This document shows positions 1-7,416 of a stretch of 18,809 nucleotides of DNA, piece by piece (position 1 is the stretch's first letter; each line of letters starts with the position of its first letter). A program made the translations under genes and the position numbers. The stretch comes from Comamonas sp. (GTDB lineage: Bacteria; Pseudomonadota; Gammaproteobacteria; Burkholderiales; Burkholderiaceae_C). The notes under the pieces are model-generated. The model was given only the letters and a program-made list of their open reading frames with translations. It was not told the DNA's origin and ran no database searches. The DNA is taken from the NCBI GenBank assembly GCA_019236485.1, contig JAFAIY010000214.1, positions 1 through 18,809 on the forward strand, given 5' to 3'.

Positions 1-555
1 CACGGCCTGGCGCTCGTCCTGGGACACGCCGCGGCCATTTGCATAGAGCACGCCCAGATCGGACTGCGCCGGGGCATAGCCCTGATCGGCGGACTTGCGG
101 AACCACTGCACGGCCTGCGCCAGATCCTGATTCACGCCGCGGCCGAAGCGGTAGCGCGAGCCCAGCAGGTACTGGGCCTTGGCATCCCCGGACTGGGCCG
201 TGCTGCGCAGGGCCGCCAGCTCCTTGGCGTCCTCGGCCTGATCGGGCTTGTCGCTGCTGGGCGTCCAGTGCTCCAGCCCCATGGGAGCCGCTGCTGCCGC
301 AGCCCCGGCCGCCACATGGGCCGCGCGGCCGCCACGGCCGCCCTTCTTGCCCGACGACTTGGCTGCAGCCTTGCCGCCACCGGTGCTTTTTGCCGTCTTG
401 CCCCCGGCAGCGGTTTTACCGGACTTGGCCGCATGGGCGGCCGCCTTGTCGTGGCCGGCCGTCTTGCCCTTGGCCATGGCGGGAGACACGGCGCCCAGAG
501 CCAGGGCCGCGGCCAGCAGACAGGCCTGAGTCAGACGCGATGGAACAGCTCTCAT
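1..555 (-). CDS. Sel1-repeat (TPR-like) exported protein, C-terminus outside the window
   Basis: The minus-strand frame is open from 615 to the left edge, so the C-terminus is missing. I place the start at 555 because it begins directly with a good signal peptide: MRAVPSR, then a hydrophobic stretch, ending SPAMA with cleavage after residue 28. In-frame ATGs at 594 and 615 would add 13 or 20 residues; none of the three has a clear Shine-Dalgarno sequence. Residues 29-90 are low complexity, rich in Lys, Ala and Gly (KGKTAG, GGKTAKS, KSSGKKGGRGG), resembling a histone-H1-like tail. From about residue 126 there are Sel1 repeats: KAQYLLGSRYRFGRGVNQDL, AVQWFRKSADQG, then YAPAQSDLGVLYANGRGVSQ. Sel1 repeats form alpha-alpha superhelices that act as protein-binding scaffolds. 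The protein is probably periplasmic; its partner is unknown. It diverges from the LysR gene. Confidence 0.88.
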   Translation of the reverse strand, partial: MRAVPSRLTQACLLAAALALGAVSPAMAKGKTAGHDKAAAHAAKSGKTAAGGKTAKSTGGGKAAAKSSGKKGGRGGRAAHVAAGAAAAAAPMGLEHWTPSSDKPDQAEDAKELAALRSTAQSGDAKAQYLLGSRYRFGRGVNQDLAQAVQWFRKSADQGYAPAQSDLGVLYANGRGVSQDERQAV

Positions 556-678
556 CGCAGAGGTGGGCAGAGCGGGGGATTCACTTTCAGGCATCTCGGG
601 AACGGGGACTCTCATGACTCACATTTTTGCAGCAAATAGCCGAAGCGGCACGCCACTTTACCGACGCTTGACACTTGT

Positions 679-701
679 ATCTCGGGCTTTTCGCCCGAGA
701 T
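679..701. promoter_or_regulatory. Perfect 9-nt inverted repeat in the divergent region
   Basis: The arms ATCTCGGGC (679-687) and GCCCGAGAT (693-701) are exact reverse complements around a 5-nt loop. No T-run follows on either strand, and no gene ends here, so a terminator is unlikely. It could be an operator or a 5' UTR hairpin of the Sel1 gene, whose start is 64-124 nt away on the minus strand. Confidence 0.4.
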
Positions 702-885
702 CGGCGATCTTTTGATGCAGCCGCGATTTATGCGCATCGCCTCTGCACCCACGACTGGCAATTTTGCCGGTCCAGCGGCAAAGCGACACTTTTGCCGCAG
801 AACTTCAGCCCAGCCATCTGCATGCGATAGCAGCCCCATCGCCAAGCATTACCCATCGCGAACCAAGACATCTCATTCAAAGATG

Positions 886-937
886 GATAAAGGGAAATTT
901 ATCGGTAAAAATGCTTATAACTTCTCGAAACGAGAAG
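886..937 (+). promoter_or_regulatory. Two dyads upstream of the LysR gene, probable operator region
   Basis: Dyad 1 is GATAAA (886-891) / TTTATC (898-903). Dyad 2 is CTTCTCG (921-927) / CGAGAAG (931-937) with a 3-nt centre. The inner 13 nt of dyad 2, TCTCGAAACGAGA, fits the T-N11-A pattern of LysR-type regulator sites, and it ends 16 nt before the LysR start codon. Known family behaviour is negative autoregulation from such sites; that this protein binds here is inference. The TATAAC at 916-921 abuts dyad 2, so occupancy could block a promoter. Confidence 0.45.
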
Positions 938-953
938 ACTGAGACTAGGCCCC

Positions 954-1916
954 ATGAAGAATTCAGAGCGCAGTTTTGCGCGCCGCATAGACCTTACCTC
1001 GCTGCAATTGTTCGTCGCCGTGTGCGAACTGGGCAGCATCGGCCGCGCAGCGGAGCGCGAGTTCATTGCCGCGTCGGCCGTCAGCAAACGCCTGTCCGAT
1101 CTCGAAGCCACGGTGGACACCGCCTTGCTGTACCGCCACAGCCGCGGCGTGACGCTGACGCCGGCCGGCGAGAGCCTGCTGCACCATGCACGCAATGTGC
1201 TCTACGGGCTGGAGCGCATGCAGGGCGAACTTTCCGAATACGCCGACGGCGTGCGCGGCCATGTGCGCATGCACGCCAATATGTCGGCCATCGTGCAGTT
1301 TCTGCCCGAAGACCTGGGCGCTTTCACGCGCGAACACGGCCAGATCAAGATCGACCTGCAGGAGCACCTGAGCCCCGACGTGCTGAGCGCCGTGGCCGAG
1401 GGCACGGCCGACATCGGCATCTGCACGCTGGGCAATATCAAGAACGGCGACGGCAACCAGGCCACCGTGCAGCTGACTCAGGGCAATGTGCCGCTGCAGT
1501 ACCGCAATTACCGCGAGGACCGGCTGGTCGTGGTCGTGCCCGAGCGCCATGCGCTGGCCTCGCGCGACAGCGTGGCCTTTGCCGAAGTGCTGGAATGGGA
1601 CATCGTCAGCCTGCATGCGGGTTCGTCCATCAGCCTGGCCATGCGCGCGGCCGCGGCCCAGGCCGGCCATGCGCTGCACCAGCGCATCCAGGTCACCAGC
1701 CTGGACGCCATGTGCCGCATGATAGACAACGGCCTGGGACTGGGCCTGCTGCCGGACCGCGCCTTCGAGCTCATGCATGGCGTGGGCCATCTGCGCGCCT
1801 TGCAGCTCAGCGATGACTGGGCCCGCCGCGAACTCTGCGTGGTGGCGCGCGATTTCGACGCCCTGCCCGTCACCACCCGCCTGCTGGTCGACCATCTCTG
1901 CCCGGCCAAGGCCTGA
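954..1916 (+). CDS. LysR-family transcriptional regulator
   Basis: The product is 320 aa, normal for the family. Residues 13-72 form the winged helix-turn-helix: [20 protein letters not shown], then [11 protein letters not shown] and [10 protein letters not shown]. The rest (about 95-310) is the periplasmic-binding-protein-like effector domain, with the usual [21 protein letters not shown] and GLGLGLLP stretches. The start at ATG 954 gives a standard LysR N-terminus; the upstream Shine-Dalgarno is weak. It ends 56 nt before leuC on the same strand, which suggests a role in leucine synthesis, but the effector is unknown and many LysR proteins control a divergent neighbour instead, here the Sel1 gene. 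I cannot assign a gene symbol. Confidence 0.95.
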   Translation: MKNSERSFARRIDLTSLQLFVAVCELGSIGRAAEREFIAASAVSKRLSDLEATVDTALLYRHSRGVTLTPAGESLLHHARNVLYGLERMQGELSEYADGVRGHVRMHANMSAIVQFLPEDLGAFTREHGQIKIDLQEHLSPDVLSAVAEGTADIGICTLGNIKNGDGNQATVQLTQGNVPLQYRNYREDRLVVVVPERHALASRDSVAFAEVLEWDIVSLHAGSSISLAMRAAAAQAGHALHQRIQVTSLDAMCRMIDNGLGLGLLPDRAFELMHGVGHLRALQLSDDWARRELCVVARDFDALPVTTRLLVDHLCPAKA

Positions 1917-1972
1917 GGCGCCCAGCCTGTACCGCATTCACTACCCGACATCTACAAACTCACGAGGCCACC

Positions 1973-3394
1973 ATGGGACGCACCCTCTACGACAAGATTT
2001 TTGACGAGCACGTCGTGCATACCGAGGAAGACGGCACCTCCGTCCTCTACATCGACCGCCATCTGGTGCACGAGGTGACCAGCCCCCAGGCGTTCGAAGG
2101 TCTGCGCGAAGCCGGTCGCAAGCTGTGGCGCACCAGTTCCGTGGTGGCGACCGCCGACCACAACACGCCCACCGATGGCTGGGAGCGCGGCTATGACGGT
2201 ATTGCCGATCCGATCAGCAAAGAGCAGATCATCACGCTCAACAGCAACATCGCCGATTTCGGTGCTGCGGCCTTCTTCCCCTTCATGGACAAGGGCCAGG
2301 GCATCGTCCACGTGATGGGCCCCGAGCAGGGCGCGACCCTGCCCGGCATGACCGTGGTCTGCGGTGACAGCCATACCTCCACCCACGGCGCTTTCGGCGC
2401 TCTGGCCCACGGCATCGGCACCTCCGAGGTCGAGCATGTGATGGCCACCCAGACCCTGCTGGCCAAGAAGGCCAAGAACATGCTGGTCAAGGTCAACGGC
2501 AAGGTCGCGCCCGGCATCACGGCCAAGGACATAGTTCTGGCCATCATCGGCAAGATCGGCACGGCCGGCGGCACGGGCTACACCATCGAGTTCGCGGGCG
2601 AGGCGATTCGCGATCTGTCCATGGAAGGCCGCATGACGGTCTGCAATATGGCCATCGAAGGCGGCGCGCGCGCCGGACTCGTGGCCGTGGACGAGAAGAC
2701 CATCAACTACGTCAAGGGCCGCCCTCTGGCGCCCACGGGCGGCGAATGGGATGCGGCCGTCGCCTACTGGAAGACGCTGCACTCCGATGCCGACGCCCAA
2801 TTCGACCGCGTGGTCGAGCTGAGCGCCGCCGACATCGTGCCCCAGGTCACCTGGGGCACCAGCCCCGAGATGGTGCTGGGCATCGATGCCGCCGTGCCCG
2901 ATCCCGACAAGGAAAAAGATGCCAGCAAGCGCGGTGCCATCGAGCGTGCGCTGACCTATATGGCACTGGAACCCGGCAAGCCCATCAACGACATCTTTGT
3001 CGACAAGGTGTTCATCGGCTCCTGCACCAACAGCCGCATCGAGGATATGCGCGAGGCCGCGGCCGTGGTCAAGAAGCTGGGCCAGAAAGTGGCCAAGAAC
3101 ATCAAGCTGGCCATGGTCGTGCCAGGCTCCGGTCTCGTGAAGGAACAGGCCGAGCGCGAAGGTCTGGACCAGATCTTCAAGGCCGCGGGCTTTGAATGGC
3201 GCGAGCCCGGCTGCTCCATGTGCCTGGCCATGAACGCCGACCGTCTGGAGCCCGGCGAGCGCTGCGCCTCGACCAGCAACCGCAACTTCGAGGGCCGTCA
3301 GGGCGCGGGTGGCCGCACCCATCTGGTCAGCCCTGCGATGGCCGCCGCGGCCGCCATCCATGGCCACTTTGTCGACATCCGCAAGTTCGCCTAA
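1973..3394 (+). CDS. leuC: 3-isopropylmalate dehydratase large subunit LeuC
   Basis: LeuC, with LeuD, isomerises 2-isopropylmalate to 3-isopropylmalate in leucine synthesis (cytoplasm, [4Fe-4S] enzyme of the aconitase family). The 473-aa length matches bacterial LeuC. The sequence shows [20 protein letters not shown], then [13 protein letters not shown] with Cys351, then [11 protein letters not shown] with Cys414 and Cys417. These three cysteines are in the positions that ligate the cluster. The C-terminal [12 protein letters not shown] and [12 protein letters not shown] are also family signatures. A GAGG at 1964-1967 sits 5 nt before the ATG and supports the start. It is followed by a small lipoprotein gene and leuD on the same strand. 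Confidence 0.98.
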   Translation: MGRTLYDKIFDEHVVHTEEDGTSVLYIDRHLVHEVTSPQAFEGLREAGRKLWRTSSVVATADHNTPTDGWERGYDGIADPISKEQIITLNSNIADFGAAAFFPFMDKGQGIVHVMGPEQGATLPGMTVVCGDSHTSTHGAFGALAHGIGTSEVEHVMATQTLLAKKAKNMLVKVNGKVAPGITAKDIVLAIIGKIGTAGGTGYTIEFAGEAIRDLSMEGRMTVCNMAIEGGARAGLVAVDEKTINYVKGRPLAPTGGEWDAAVAYWKTLHSDADAQFDRVVELSAADIVPQVTWGTSPEMVLGIDAAVPDPDKEKDASKRGAIERALTYMALEPGKPINDIFVDKVFIGSCTNSRIEDMREAAAVVKKLGQKVAKNIKLAMVVPGSGLVKEQAEREGLDQIFKAAGFEWREPGCSMCLAMNADRLEPGERCASTSNRNFEGRQGAGGRTHLVSPAMAAAAAIHGHFVDIRKFA

Positions 3395-3416
3395 ACCTCT
3401 GCCAGCGAGTCCGAGC

Positions 3417-3542
3417 ATGAAGCCTTCCATCACGATTCTTTTGATCGGCCTGGCCTTCACCATGGCTGCCTGCAACACCGTCAAAGGCATAGGCCAGGAC
3501 GTGCAGAACGCAGGCAGCGCGATAGAGCGCGCCGCTCGCTGA
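3417..3542 (+). CDS. Entericidin A/B-family small lipoprotein
   Basis: This 41-aa ORF lies between leuC (22 nt upstream) and leuD (26 nt downstream). It begins [19 protein letters not shown]: a short positively charged N-terminus, a hydrophobic segment and a lipobox-like TMAAC with Cys19 as the lipidated residue (Met at -3 is a little unusual). The mature part [20 protein letters not shown] closely resembles the CNTTRGxGEDI...GGxAI pattern of the E. coli entericidins EcnA and EcnB, small membrane lipoproteins linked to a toxin/antidote pair in enterics. Here there is only one copy, so a toxin-antidote role is not shown. It is probably co-transcribed with leuC and leuD. The Shine-Dalgarno is weak. 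Confidence 0.85.
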   Translation: MKPSITILLIGLAFTMAACNTVKGIGQDVQNAGSAIERAAR

Positions 3543-3568
3543 AACCCCAGATCACCGGAATTCACGCC

Positions 3569-4225
3569 ATGCAAAAATTCACCGTGCACAAGGGCCTTGT
3601 CGCCCCCATGGACCGCGAGAACGTCGACACCGACGCCATCATTCCCAAGCAGTTCCTGAAGTCCATCAAGAAGACCGGCTTCGGCCCCAATCTGTTCGAC
3701 GAGTGGCGCTATCTGGACCAGCCCGGCCAGCCCGGCGTGCCCGAGTCCGAGCGCAAGCCCAACCCCGACTTCGTGCTGAACCAGCCGCGCTATCGTGGAG
3801 CCTCCATCCTGATCGCGCGCAAGAACTTCGGCTGCGGCTCCAGCCGCGAGCATGCGCCCTGGGCCCTGGACCAGTATGGCTTCCGCGCCATCCTGGCGCC
3901 CAGCTTTGCCGATATCTTCTTCAATAACAGCTTCAAGAACGGCCTGCTGCCCATAGTGCTGCCCGAATCCACGATCGAGTTGCTGTTCCACGAGGTGCAG
4001 GCCTTCCCCGGCTATGAGCTGACCATCGACCTGGAGCGCCAGGTGATCCTGAGGCCCCAGGGCGAGGAGATTGCCTTCGACGTGATCGCCTTCCGCAAAT
4101 ACTGCCTGCTCAACGGCTTCGACGACATCGGCCTGACCATGCGCCATGCCGACAAGATCAAGGCTTTTGAAGCCGAACGCCTGGCGCAAAAGCCCTGGCT
4201 GGCGCATACATTGATTCAGAAGTAA
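3569..4225 (+). CDS. leuD: 3-isopropylmalate dehydratase small subunit LeuD
   Basis: LeuD is the small (swivel-domain) partner of LeuC. The 218-aa length is typical of the proteobacterial form. Visible signatures are the N-terminal [14 protein letters not shown], the [20 protein letters not shown] core motif and [17 protein letters not shown]. The start ATG follows 26 nt after the entericidin-like stop; the Shine-Dalgarno is poor, so translation may be coupled to the upstream reading frame. A terminator-like hairpin follows about 100 nt downstream, so leuC, the lipoprotein gene and leuD probably form the end of one transcript. Confidence 0.97.
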   Translation: MQKFTVHKGLVAPMDRENVDTDAIIPKQFLKSIKKTGFGPNLFDEWRYLDQPGQPGVPESERKPNPDFVLNQPRYRGASILIARKNFGCGSSREHAPWALDQYGFRAILAPSFADIFFNNSFKNGLLPIVLPESTIELLFHEVQAFPGYELTIDLERQVILRPQGEEIAFDVIAFRKYCLLNGFDDIGLTMRHADKIKAFEAERLAQKPWLAHTLIQK

Positions 4226-4330
4226 CCCCCTGAGCCGCTTTGCCTAGGCGGCCCCGCGGCTTCCCCCTTTCTCGATGCGTTGCATCGGAAGGGGGACGGC
4301 ATCTTCGCTGCGGGGCGGCCCTTGCTTGAT
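4226..4330 (+). repeat. Dispersed intergenic repeat, long copy
   Basis: It starts directly after the leuD stop with CCCCCTGAGC and ends near GGGGCGGCCCTTGCTTG. It matches the element at 13916-13990 over its start (CCCCCTGAGC-GCTTTGCC), its middle (GCTTCCCCCTT...AAGGGGGACG) and its end (GCGGGGCGGCCCTTGCT). This copy has two insertions that enlarge the hairpins: one around a GCCTAGGC palindrome (4242-4249) and one that adds the inverted repeat CGATGC/GCATCG inside the CCCCCTT/AAGGGGG stem. I recall similar elements between genes across Comamonadaceae, but copy number was not checked. Confidence 0.8.
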
Positions 4331-4358
4331 GCCCCTTGTTTGGGGCGTGCTTGTTTTT
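4329..4358 (+). terminator. Probable rho-independent terminator after leuD
   Basis: The stem GCCCC (4331-4335) / GGGGC (4342-4346) around TTGTTT can be extended by a T-G and an A-T pair. It is followed by GTGCTTG and a run of five T at 4354-4358. It lies at the end of the repeat and upstream of leuB, so it would separate leuCD transcription from leuB. Confidence 0.55.
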
Positions 4359-4372
4359 AGGTTGCCACCCAT

Positions 4373-4459
4373 AAATGAGCTGCTTGCGCCTTCTATTCAT
4401 GCATATCAGCATTAATTCAATCTGAAATCTATGAATATCAAGCGCTGACAGCTATCAAA
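4373..4459. repeat. GATAGCTG-type inverted repeat element upstream of leuB
   Basis: The left end AAATGAGCTGCTTGCGCCTT (4373-4392) and the right end, read on the minus strand as TTTGATAGCTGTCAGCGCTT, are imperfect inverted copies of one motif. The same ends recur at 16349-16383 and 18128-18214. The element is AT-rich inside and stops 17 nt before the leuB start, so it makes up most of the leuB 5' region and may carry its promoter. Confidence 0.6.
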
Positions 4460-4476
4460 TTAATCAAAGGAACATC

Positions 4477-5553
4477 ATGAAGATTGCAGTTTTGCCTGGA
4501 GACGGCATCGGCCCCGAAATCGTCGCAGAAGCCGTCAAGGTGCTCGAGGCCCTGAGCCTGGGCCTGGAGATGGAAACCGCTCCCGTGGGCGGTGCCGGCT
4601 ATGAAGCCGCCGGCCATCCTCTGCCTCCCGCCACGCTGAAGCTGGCCCAGGAAGCCGACGCGATCCTGTTCGGCGCCGTGGGCGACTGGAAGTACGACAC
4701 GCTGGACCGTCCGCTGCGTCCCGAGCAGGCCATCCTCGGCCTGCGCAAGGCCCTGGGCCTGTTCGCCAACTTCCGCCCCGCCATCTGCTACAAGGAGCTG
4801 ACCCACGCATCCAGCCTCAAGCCCGAGCTGGTCGCTGGCCTGGACATCCTCATCATCCGCGAGCTGACCGGCGACATCTACTTCGGCCAGCCGCGCGGCC
4901 GCCGCGTGGCTCCTGATGGCCACTTCCCCGGCGCCGAGGAAGCTTTCGACACCATGCGCTACACCCGTCCCGAGATCGAGCGCATCGCCCATGTGGCCTT
5001 CCAGGCCGCGCAAAAGCGCAGCAAGCGCGTGACCAGCGTGGACAAGGCCAATGTGCTCGAAACCTTCCAGCTGTGGAAGGACGTGGTCAGCGAGGTCGCC
5101 AAGCAATACCCCGACGTGGCCCTGGACCATATGTATGTGGACAACGCCGCCATGCAGCTGGTCAAGGAACCCAAGCGCTTCGACGTGGTGGTCACTGGCA
5201 ATATGTTCGGCGACATCCTGTCCGACGAAGCATCGATGCTCACCGGCTCCATCGGCATGCTGCCCTCGGCCTCGCTCAACGACAAGAAGCAGGGCCTGTA
5301 CGAGCCCAGCCACGGCTCGGCCCCCGATATCGCCGGCAAGGGCATCGCCAACCCCCTGGCCACGATTCTCTCGGCAGCGATGATGCTGCGCTTCTCGCTG
5401 AACCAGGAAGCCGCGGCCCAGAAGATCGAAGCCGCCGTGCAAAAGGTGCTGGCCGATGGCCTGCGCACCGCCGACATCTACAGCGAAGGCACGACCAAGG
5501 TCAGCACCGCCCAGATGGGCGATGCCGTGGTCAAGGCTTTGGCCACGGTCTGA
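4477..5553 (+). CDS. leuB: 3-isopropylmalate dehydrogenase LeuB
   Basis: LeuB oxidises and decarboxylates 3-isopropylmalate to 2-oxoisocaproate with NAD+, the third leucine-specific step. At 358 aa it has normal length. Key stretches are [11 protein letters not shown] at the N-terminus, [19 protein letters not shown], and the active-site region [13 protein letters not shown] with Lys190. The metal-binding Asp222 ([10 protein letters not shown]), Asp246 and Asp250 ([10 protein letters not shown]) are present, as is the NAD-binding [17 protein letters not shown] at 4467-4470 is a good Shine-Dalgarno 6 nt before the ATG. It is separated from leuD by 251 nt containing a terminator-like hairpin and two repeats, so it probably has its own promoter. 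Confidence 0.98.
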   Translation: MKIAVLPGDGIGPEIVAEAVKVLEALSLGLEMETAPVGGAGYEAAGHPLPPATLKLAQEADAILFGAVGDWKYDTLDRPLRPEQAILGLRKALGLFANFRPAICYKELTHASSLKPELVAGLDILIIRELTGDIYFGQPRGRRVAPDGHFPGAEEAFDTMRYTRPEIERIAHVAFQAAQKRSKRVTSVDKANVLETFQLWKDVVSEVAKQYPDVALDHMYVDNAAMQLVKEPKRFDVVVTGNMFGDILSDEASMLTGSIGMLPSASLNDKKQGLYEPSHGSAPDIAGKGIANPLATILSAAMMLRFSLNQEAAAQKIEAAVQKVLADGLRTADIYSEGTTKVSTAQMGDAVVKALATV

Positions 5554-5570
5554 AACCGCGGCTGACTCAC

Positions 5571-5607
5571 GGCCAAGACCGGCGGCAACAAGCCTTCGGT
5601 CTTGGCC
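5571..5607 (+). terminator. Possible terminator after leuB
   Basis: The exact 11-nt arms GGCCAAGACCG (5571-5581) and CGGTCTTGGCC (5597-5607) enclose a 15-nt loop, 17 nt after the leuB stop. The following sequence TTGGATGAAATTT has no clean T-run, so it may be an RNA-stabilising 3' hairpin rather than an intrinsic terminator. Confidence 0.45.
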
Positions 5608-5871
5608 TTGGATGAAATTTCTCGATGATTTCAAACAAATCGTCAAAATTTAATTCTCAATTTCGTCGATTCGTCGAATGCTTTAAGCGGTTTTAGTCCT
5701 CCGCTCTTTGACAGCATTCGCTAGAATTACAACTCTTATGTTTGTCGCACGCTCTTTCACCTCTGAAATCTCGGCACCTGCAGCCATTGCCGGTGTGGAC
5801 GCGCGCGCAGCATCTGCAAAGACCATTAAGACGATTACAGGCTGACCCAGCCCGGTTCGTCGTGCGCCCTT

Positions 5872-5891
5872 TCCGGCTCAGACGAGCCGGA
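5872..5891 (+). promoter_or_regulatory. Stable hairpin in the asd leader
   Basis: TCCGGCTC (5872-5879) and GAGCCGGA (5884-5891) pair perfectly across the 4-nt loop AGAC. The stem ends 47 nt before the asd start codon. Flanking TTCGTC (5856-5861) and GACGAA (5890-5895) offer an alternative, mutually exclusive outer pairing. It could be a regulatory RNA structure. I do not recognise a known riboswitch class. Confidence 0.4.
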
Positions 5892-5938
5892 CGAAGCAGT
5901 CACAAGCTACTGTTTTCAAAACTGAAAGGGCGTTTCAA

Positions 5939-7051
5939 ATGAGCAAGCAATTGGTAGGTTTGGTGGGCTGGCGCGGCATGGTCGGTTCCGTGCTGATGGA
6001 CCGCATGCAGGCCGAAGGCGACTTCGAGCTGATCGAGCCGGTGTTCTTCTCCACCTCCAACGCCGGCGGCAAGGCCCCGGCCATGGCCAAGGTCCACACC
6101 CAGCTCAAGGATGCCAACGACATCGCCGAGCTGTCCAAGTGCGACATCGTCATCACCTGCCAGGGCGGCGACTACACCAAGGAAGTCTTCCCCAAGATCC
6201 GCGCCGCCGGCTGGAACGGCCACTGGATCGACGCGGCCTCCTCGCTGCGCATGGAGGGCGATGCCGTCATCGTGCTCGATCCCGTCAACGAAGGCCTGAT
6301 CCAGCAGAAGCTGGCAGCGGGCGGCAAGAACTGGATCGGCGGCAACTGCACCAACTCCATCCTGCTGATGGGCCTGGGCGGCCTGTTCAAGGCTGGTCTG
6401 GTCGAGTGGGTGTCCTCCATGACCTACCAGGCGGCCTCTGGCGGCGGCGCCAACCATATGCGCGAACTGCTCAAGGGCATGGGCGTGGTGCACGCGGCCG
6501 TGGAGGGCGACCTGGCCACCCCCGCTTCCGCGATTCTGGACATCGACCGCAAGGTGGCCGCCACCATCCGCGAAGACGTGCCCACCGAATTCTTCGGCGC
6601 GCCTCTGGCCGGCGGCCTGATCCCCTGGATCGACGTGCAGCTGCCCAACGGCCAGTCCAAGGAAGAATGGAAGGGCCAGGCCGAGGTCAACAAGATCCTG
6701 GGCACCGAAGCCACGATTCCCGTCGACGGCCTGTGCGTGCGCATCGGCGCCATGCGCTGCCACTCTCTGGCGCTGACACTGAAGCTCAAGAAGGACCTGC
6801 CGCTGGAAGAGATCGAAGCCCTGATCAAGAGCGGCAATCCCTGGGTCAAGTTTGTGGCCAACGAGCGCGCCCTGACCGTCAAGGAGCTGACCCCCGCCGC
6901 CGTGACCGGCGGCCTGGAAGTGGCCGTGGGCCGCGTGCGCAAGCTGAACATGGGCCCTGAGTACCTGTCGGCCTTCGTGATCGGCGACCAGCTGCTGTGG
7001 GGCGCTGCCGAACCTCTGCGCCGCATGCTGCGCATCCTGCTGGCCGCCTAA
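5939..7051 (+). CDS. asd: Aspartate-semialdehyde dehydrogenase Asd
   Basis: Asd reduces aspartyl phosphate to aspartate semialdehyde with NADPH, feeding lysine/diaminopimelate, threonine and methionine synthesis. At 370 aa it matches the E. coli-type enzyme (367 aa). The N-terminal [18 protein letters not shown] is the nucleotide-binding motif. The catalytic Cys137 is in [15 protein letters not shown], and the general-base His275 is in [29 protein letters not shown] is also characteristic. There is no strong Shine-Dalgarno (GAAAGGG lies 9 nt upstream), and a structured leader of about 200 nt precedes it. A strong terminator follows, so asd is probably transcribed alone. Confidence 0.98.
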   Translation: MSKQLVGLVGWRGMVGSVLMDRMQAEGDFELIEPVFFSTSNAGGKAPAMAKVHTQLKDANDIAELSKCDIVITCQGGDYTKEVFPKIRAAGWNGHWIDAASSLRMEGDAVIVLDPVNEGLIQQKLAAGGKNWIGGNCTNSILLMGLGGLFKAGLVEWVSSMTYQAASGGGANHMRELLKGMGVVHAAVEGDLATPASAILDIDRKVAATIREDVPTEFFGAPLAGGLIPWIDVQLPNGQSKEEWKGQAEVNKILGTEATIPVDGLCVRIGAMRCHSLALTLKLKKDLPLEEIEALIKSGNPWVKFVANERALTVKELTPAAVTGGLEVAVGRVRKLNMGPEYLSAFVIGDQLLWGAAEPLRRMLRILLAA

Positions 7052-7416
7052 AGCGGCTTGTCGCCGGCGCAGGCTTGCGCCAGCGCAAACAGCGCCATGT
7101 CATCCCGGCGATGCATGGCGCTTTTTTCATGCTCAAGCCCGGGGCTGGGCCACAATCGGCCATCTGTTCGAATGACCGAAGCACCGCATCGGAGATACAT
7201 TACGTTTCATCTCGTTGCCAATCGACAACATTCCAAAGCCTTGTCAAGCACGCTTTTGCTCGCCATGCAATAGCGTCGCCGACAATGGCAGCGTGTCCTG
7301 CGGCCTTGGAGACTATTTGCCGACCGCAGGAAATTTCAATGACAAGTGCACCGGCCCACCGGCCTCGCGAGAAGAATTACAGGGCGGACTGGGTGCACAG
7401 AAAAATTTGATGCCTT
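7052..7416 (+). other. asd-fimV intergenic region
   Basis: No gene is supported in these 365 nt. A small GC hairpin GGCGCA/TGCGCC (7066-7081) precedes the terminator at 7091-7127. CACAAT at 7151-7156 and TTGTCA (7241-7246) followed by TGCAAT (7265-7270, 18-nt spacing) are only weak promoter candidates for fimV. The fimV leader would then be about 140-250 nt. Confidence 0.5.
7091..7127 (+). terminator. Rho-independent terminator after asd
   Basis: The arms AGCGCCATG (7091-7099) and CATGGCGCT (7114-7122) are exact complements. An inner CATC/GATG pair extends the stem across a single bulged T. The stem runs directly into six T (7122-7127), the classic intrinsic terminator form. Confidence 0.9.

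Larger units (their letters stand above)
616..953. other. Divergent intergenic region between the Sel1 gene and the LysR gene
   Basis: This 338-nt region holds no gene I can support. The part near the LysR gene (about 870-940) is AT-rich, unlike its surroundings, and carries two dyads listed separately. A TATAAC at 916-921 is a possible -10 element for the LysR gene, but no good -35 lies 16-18 nt upstream. TTGACA at 668-673 has no matching -10 at normal spacing. A perfect 9-nt inverted repeat lies at 679-701. Control sites for both divergent genes are expected here by position. Confidence 0.6.
5554..5938 (+). other. leuB-asd intergenic region and asd leader
   Basis: These 385 nt hold no gene I can support. 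In order there is the 11-nt inverted repeat at 5571-5607 (below), then an AT-rich stretch with a perfect tandem TTCGTCGA TTCGTCGA (5662-5677). Next come TTGACA at 5708-5713 and TAGAAT at 5722-5727, only 8 nt apart, so they do not form one promoter, although either could be half of one. The last 200 nt before asd contain a hairpin (5872-5891). A 35-codon ATG ORF (5738-5845) and a TTG ORF (5742-5942) ending over the asd start lack the G/C third-position bias or protein-like composition of the neighbours. Confidence 0.6.

Noticed and set aside
39..617. 192-codon plus-strand frame at the left edge
   Set aside because: Pro/Arg/Cys-rich shadow of the Sel1-repeat protein, which has a signal peptide and clear repeats on the minus strand.
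963..1937. 324-codon minus-strand open frame opposite the LysR gene
   Set aside because: The plus-strand LysR protein has the expected helix-turn-helix and effector domain; the antisense frame has none.
1952..4207. 751-codon minus-strand open frame opposite leuC and leuD
   Set aside because: The plus strand encodes LeuC, the small lipoprotein and LeuD with full catalytic motifs. The antisense frame is a by-product of strong G/C third-position bias, is rich in Gly, His, Ala, Leu and Val, and has no recognisable domain.
4226..4330. Insertion sequence or CRISPR-like array
   Set aside because: There is no transposase, no regular repeat-spacer pattern and no target duplication that I can see; it is a short non-coding palindromic repeat.
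5708..5727. TTGACA and TAGAAT as one asd promoter
   Set aside because: The boxes are just 8 nt apart, far from the 16-18 nt needed; at most each belongs to a different, weaker promoter.
5742..5942. 66-codon TTG ORF whose stop overlaps the asd start (ATGA)
   Set aside because: The overlap looks like translational coupling, but the start is TTG without a Shine-Dalgarno, the product is Arg/Leu-rich low complexity, and it runs through the leader hairpin.
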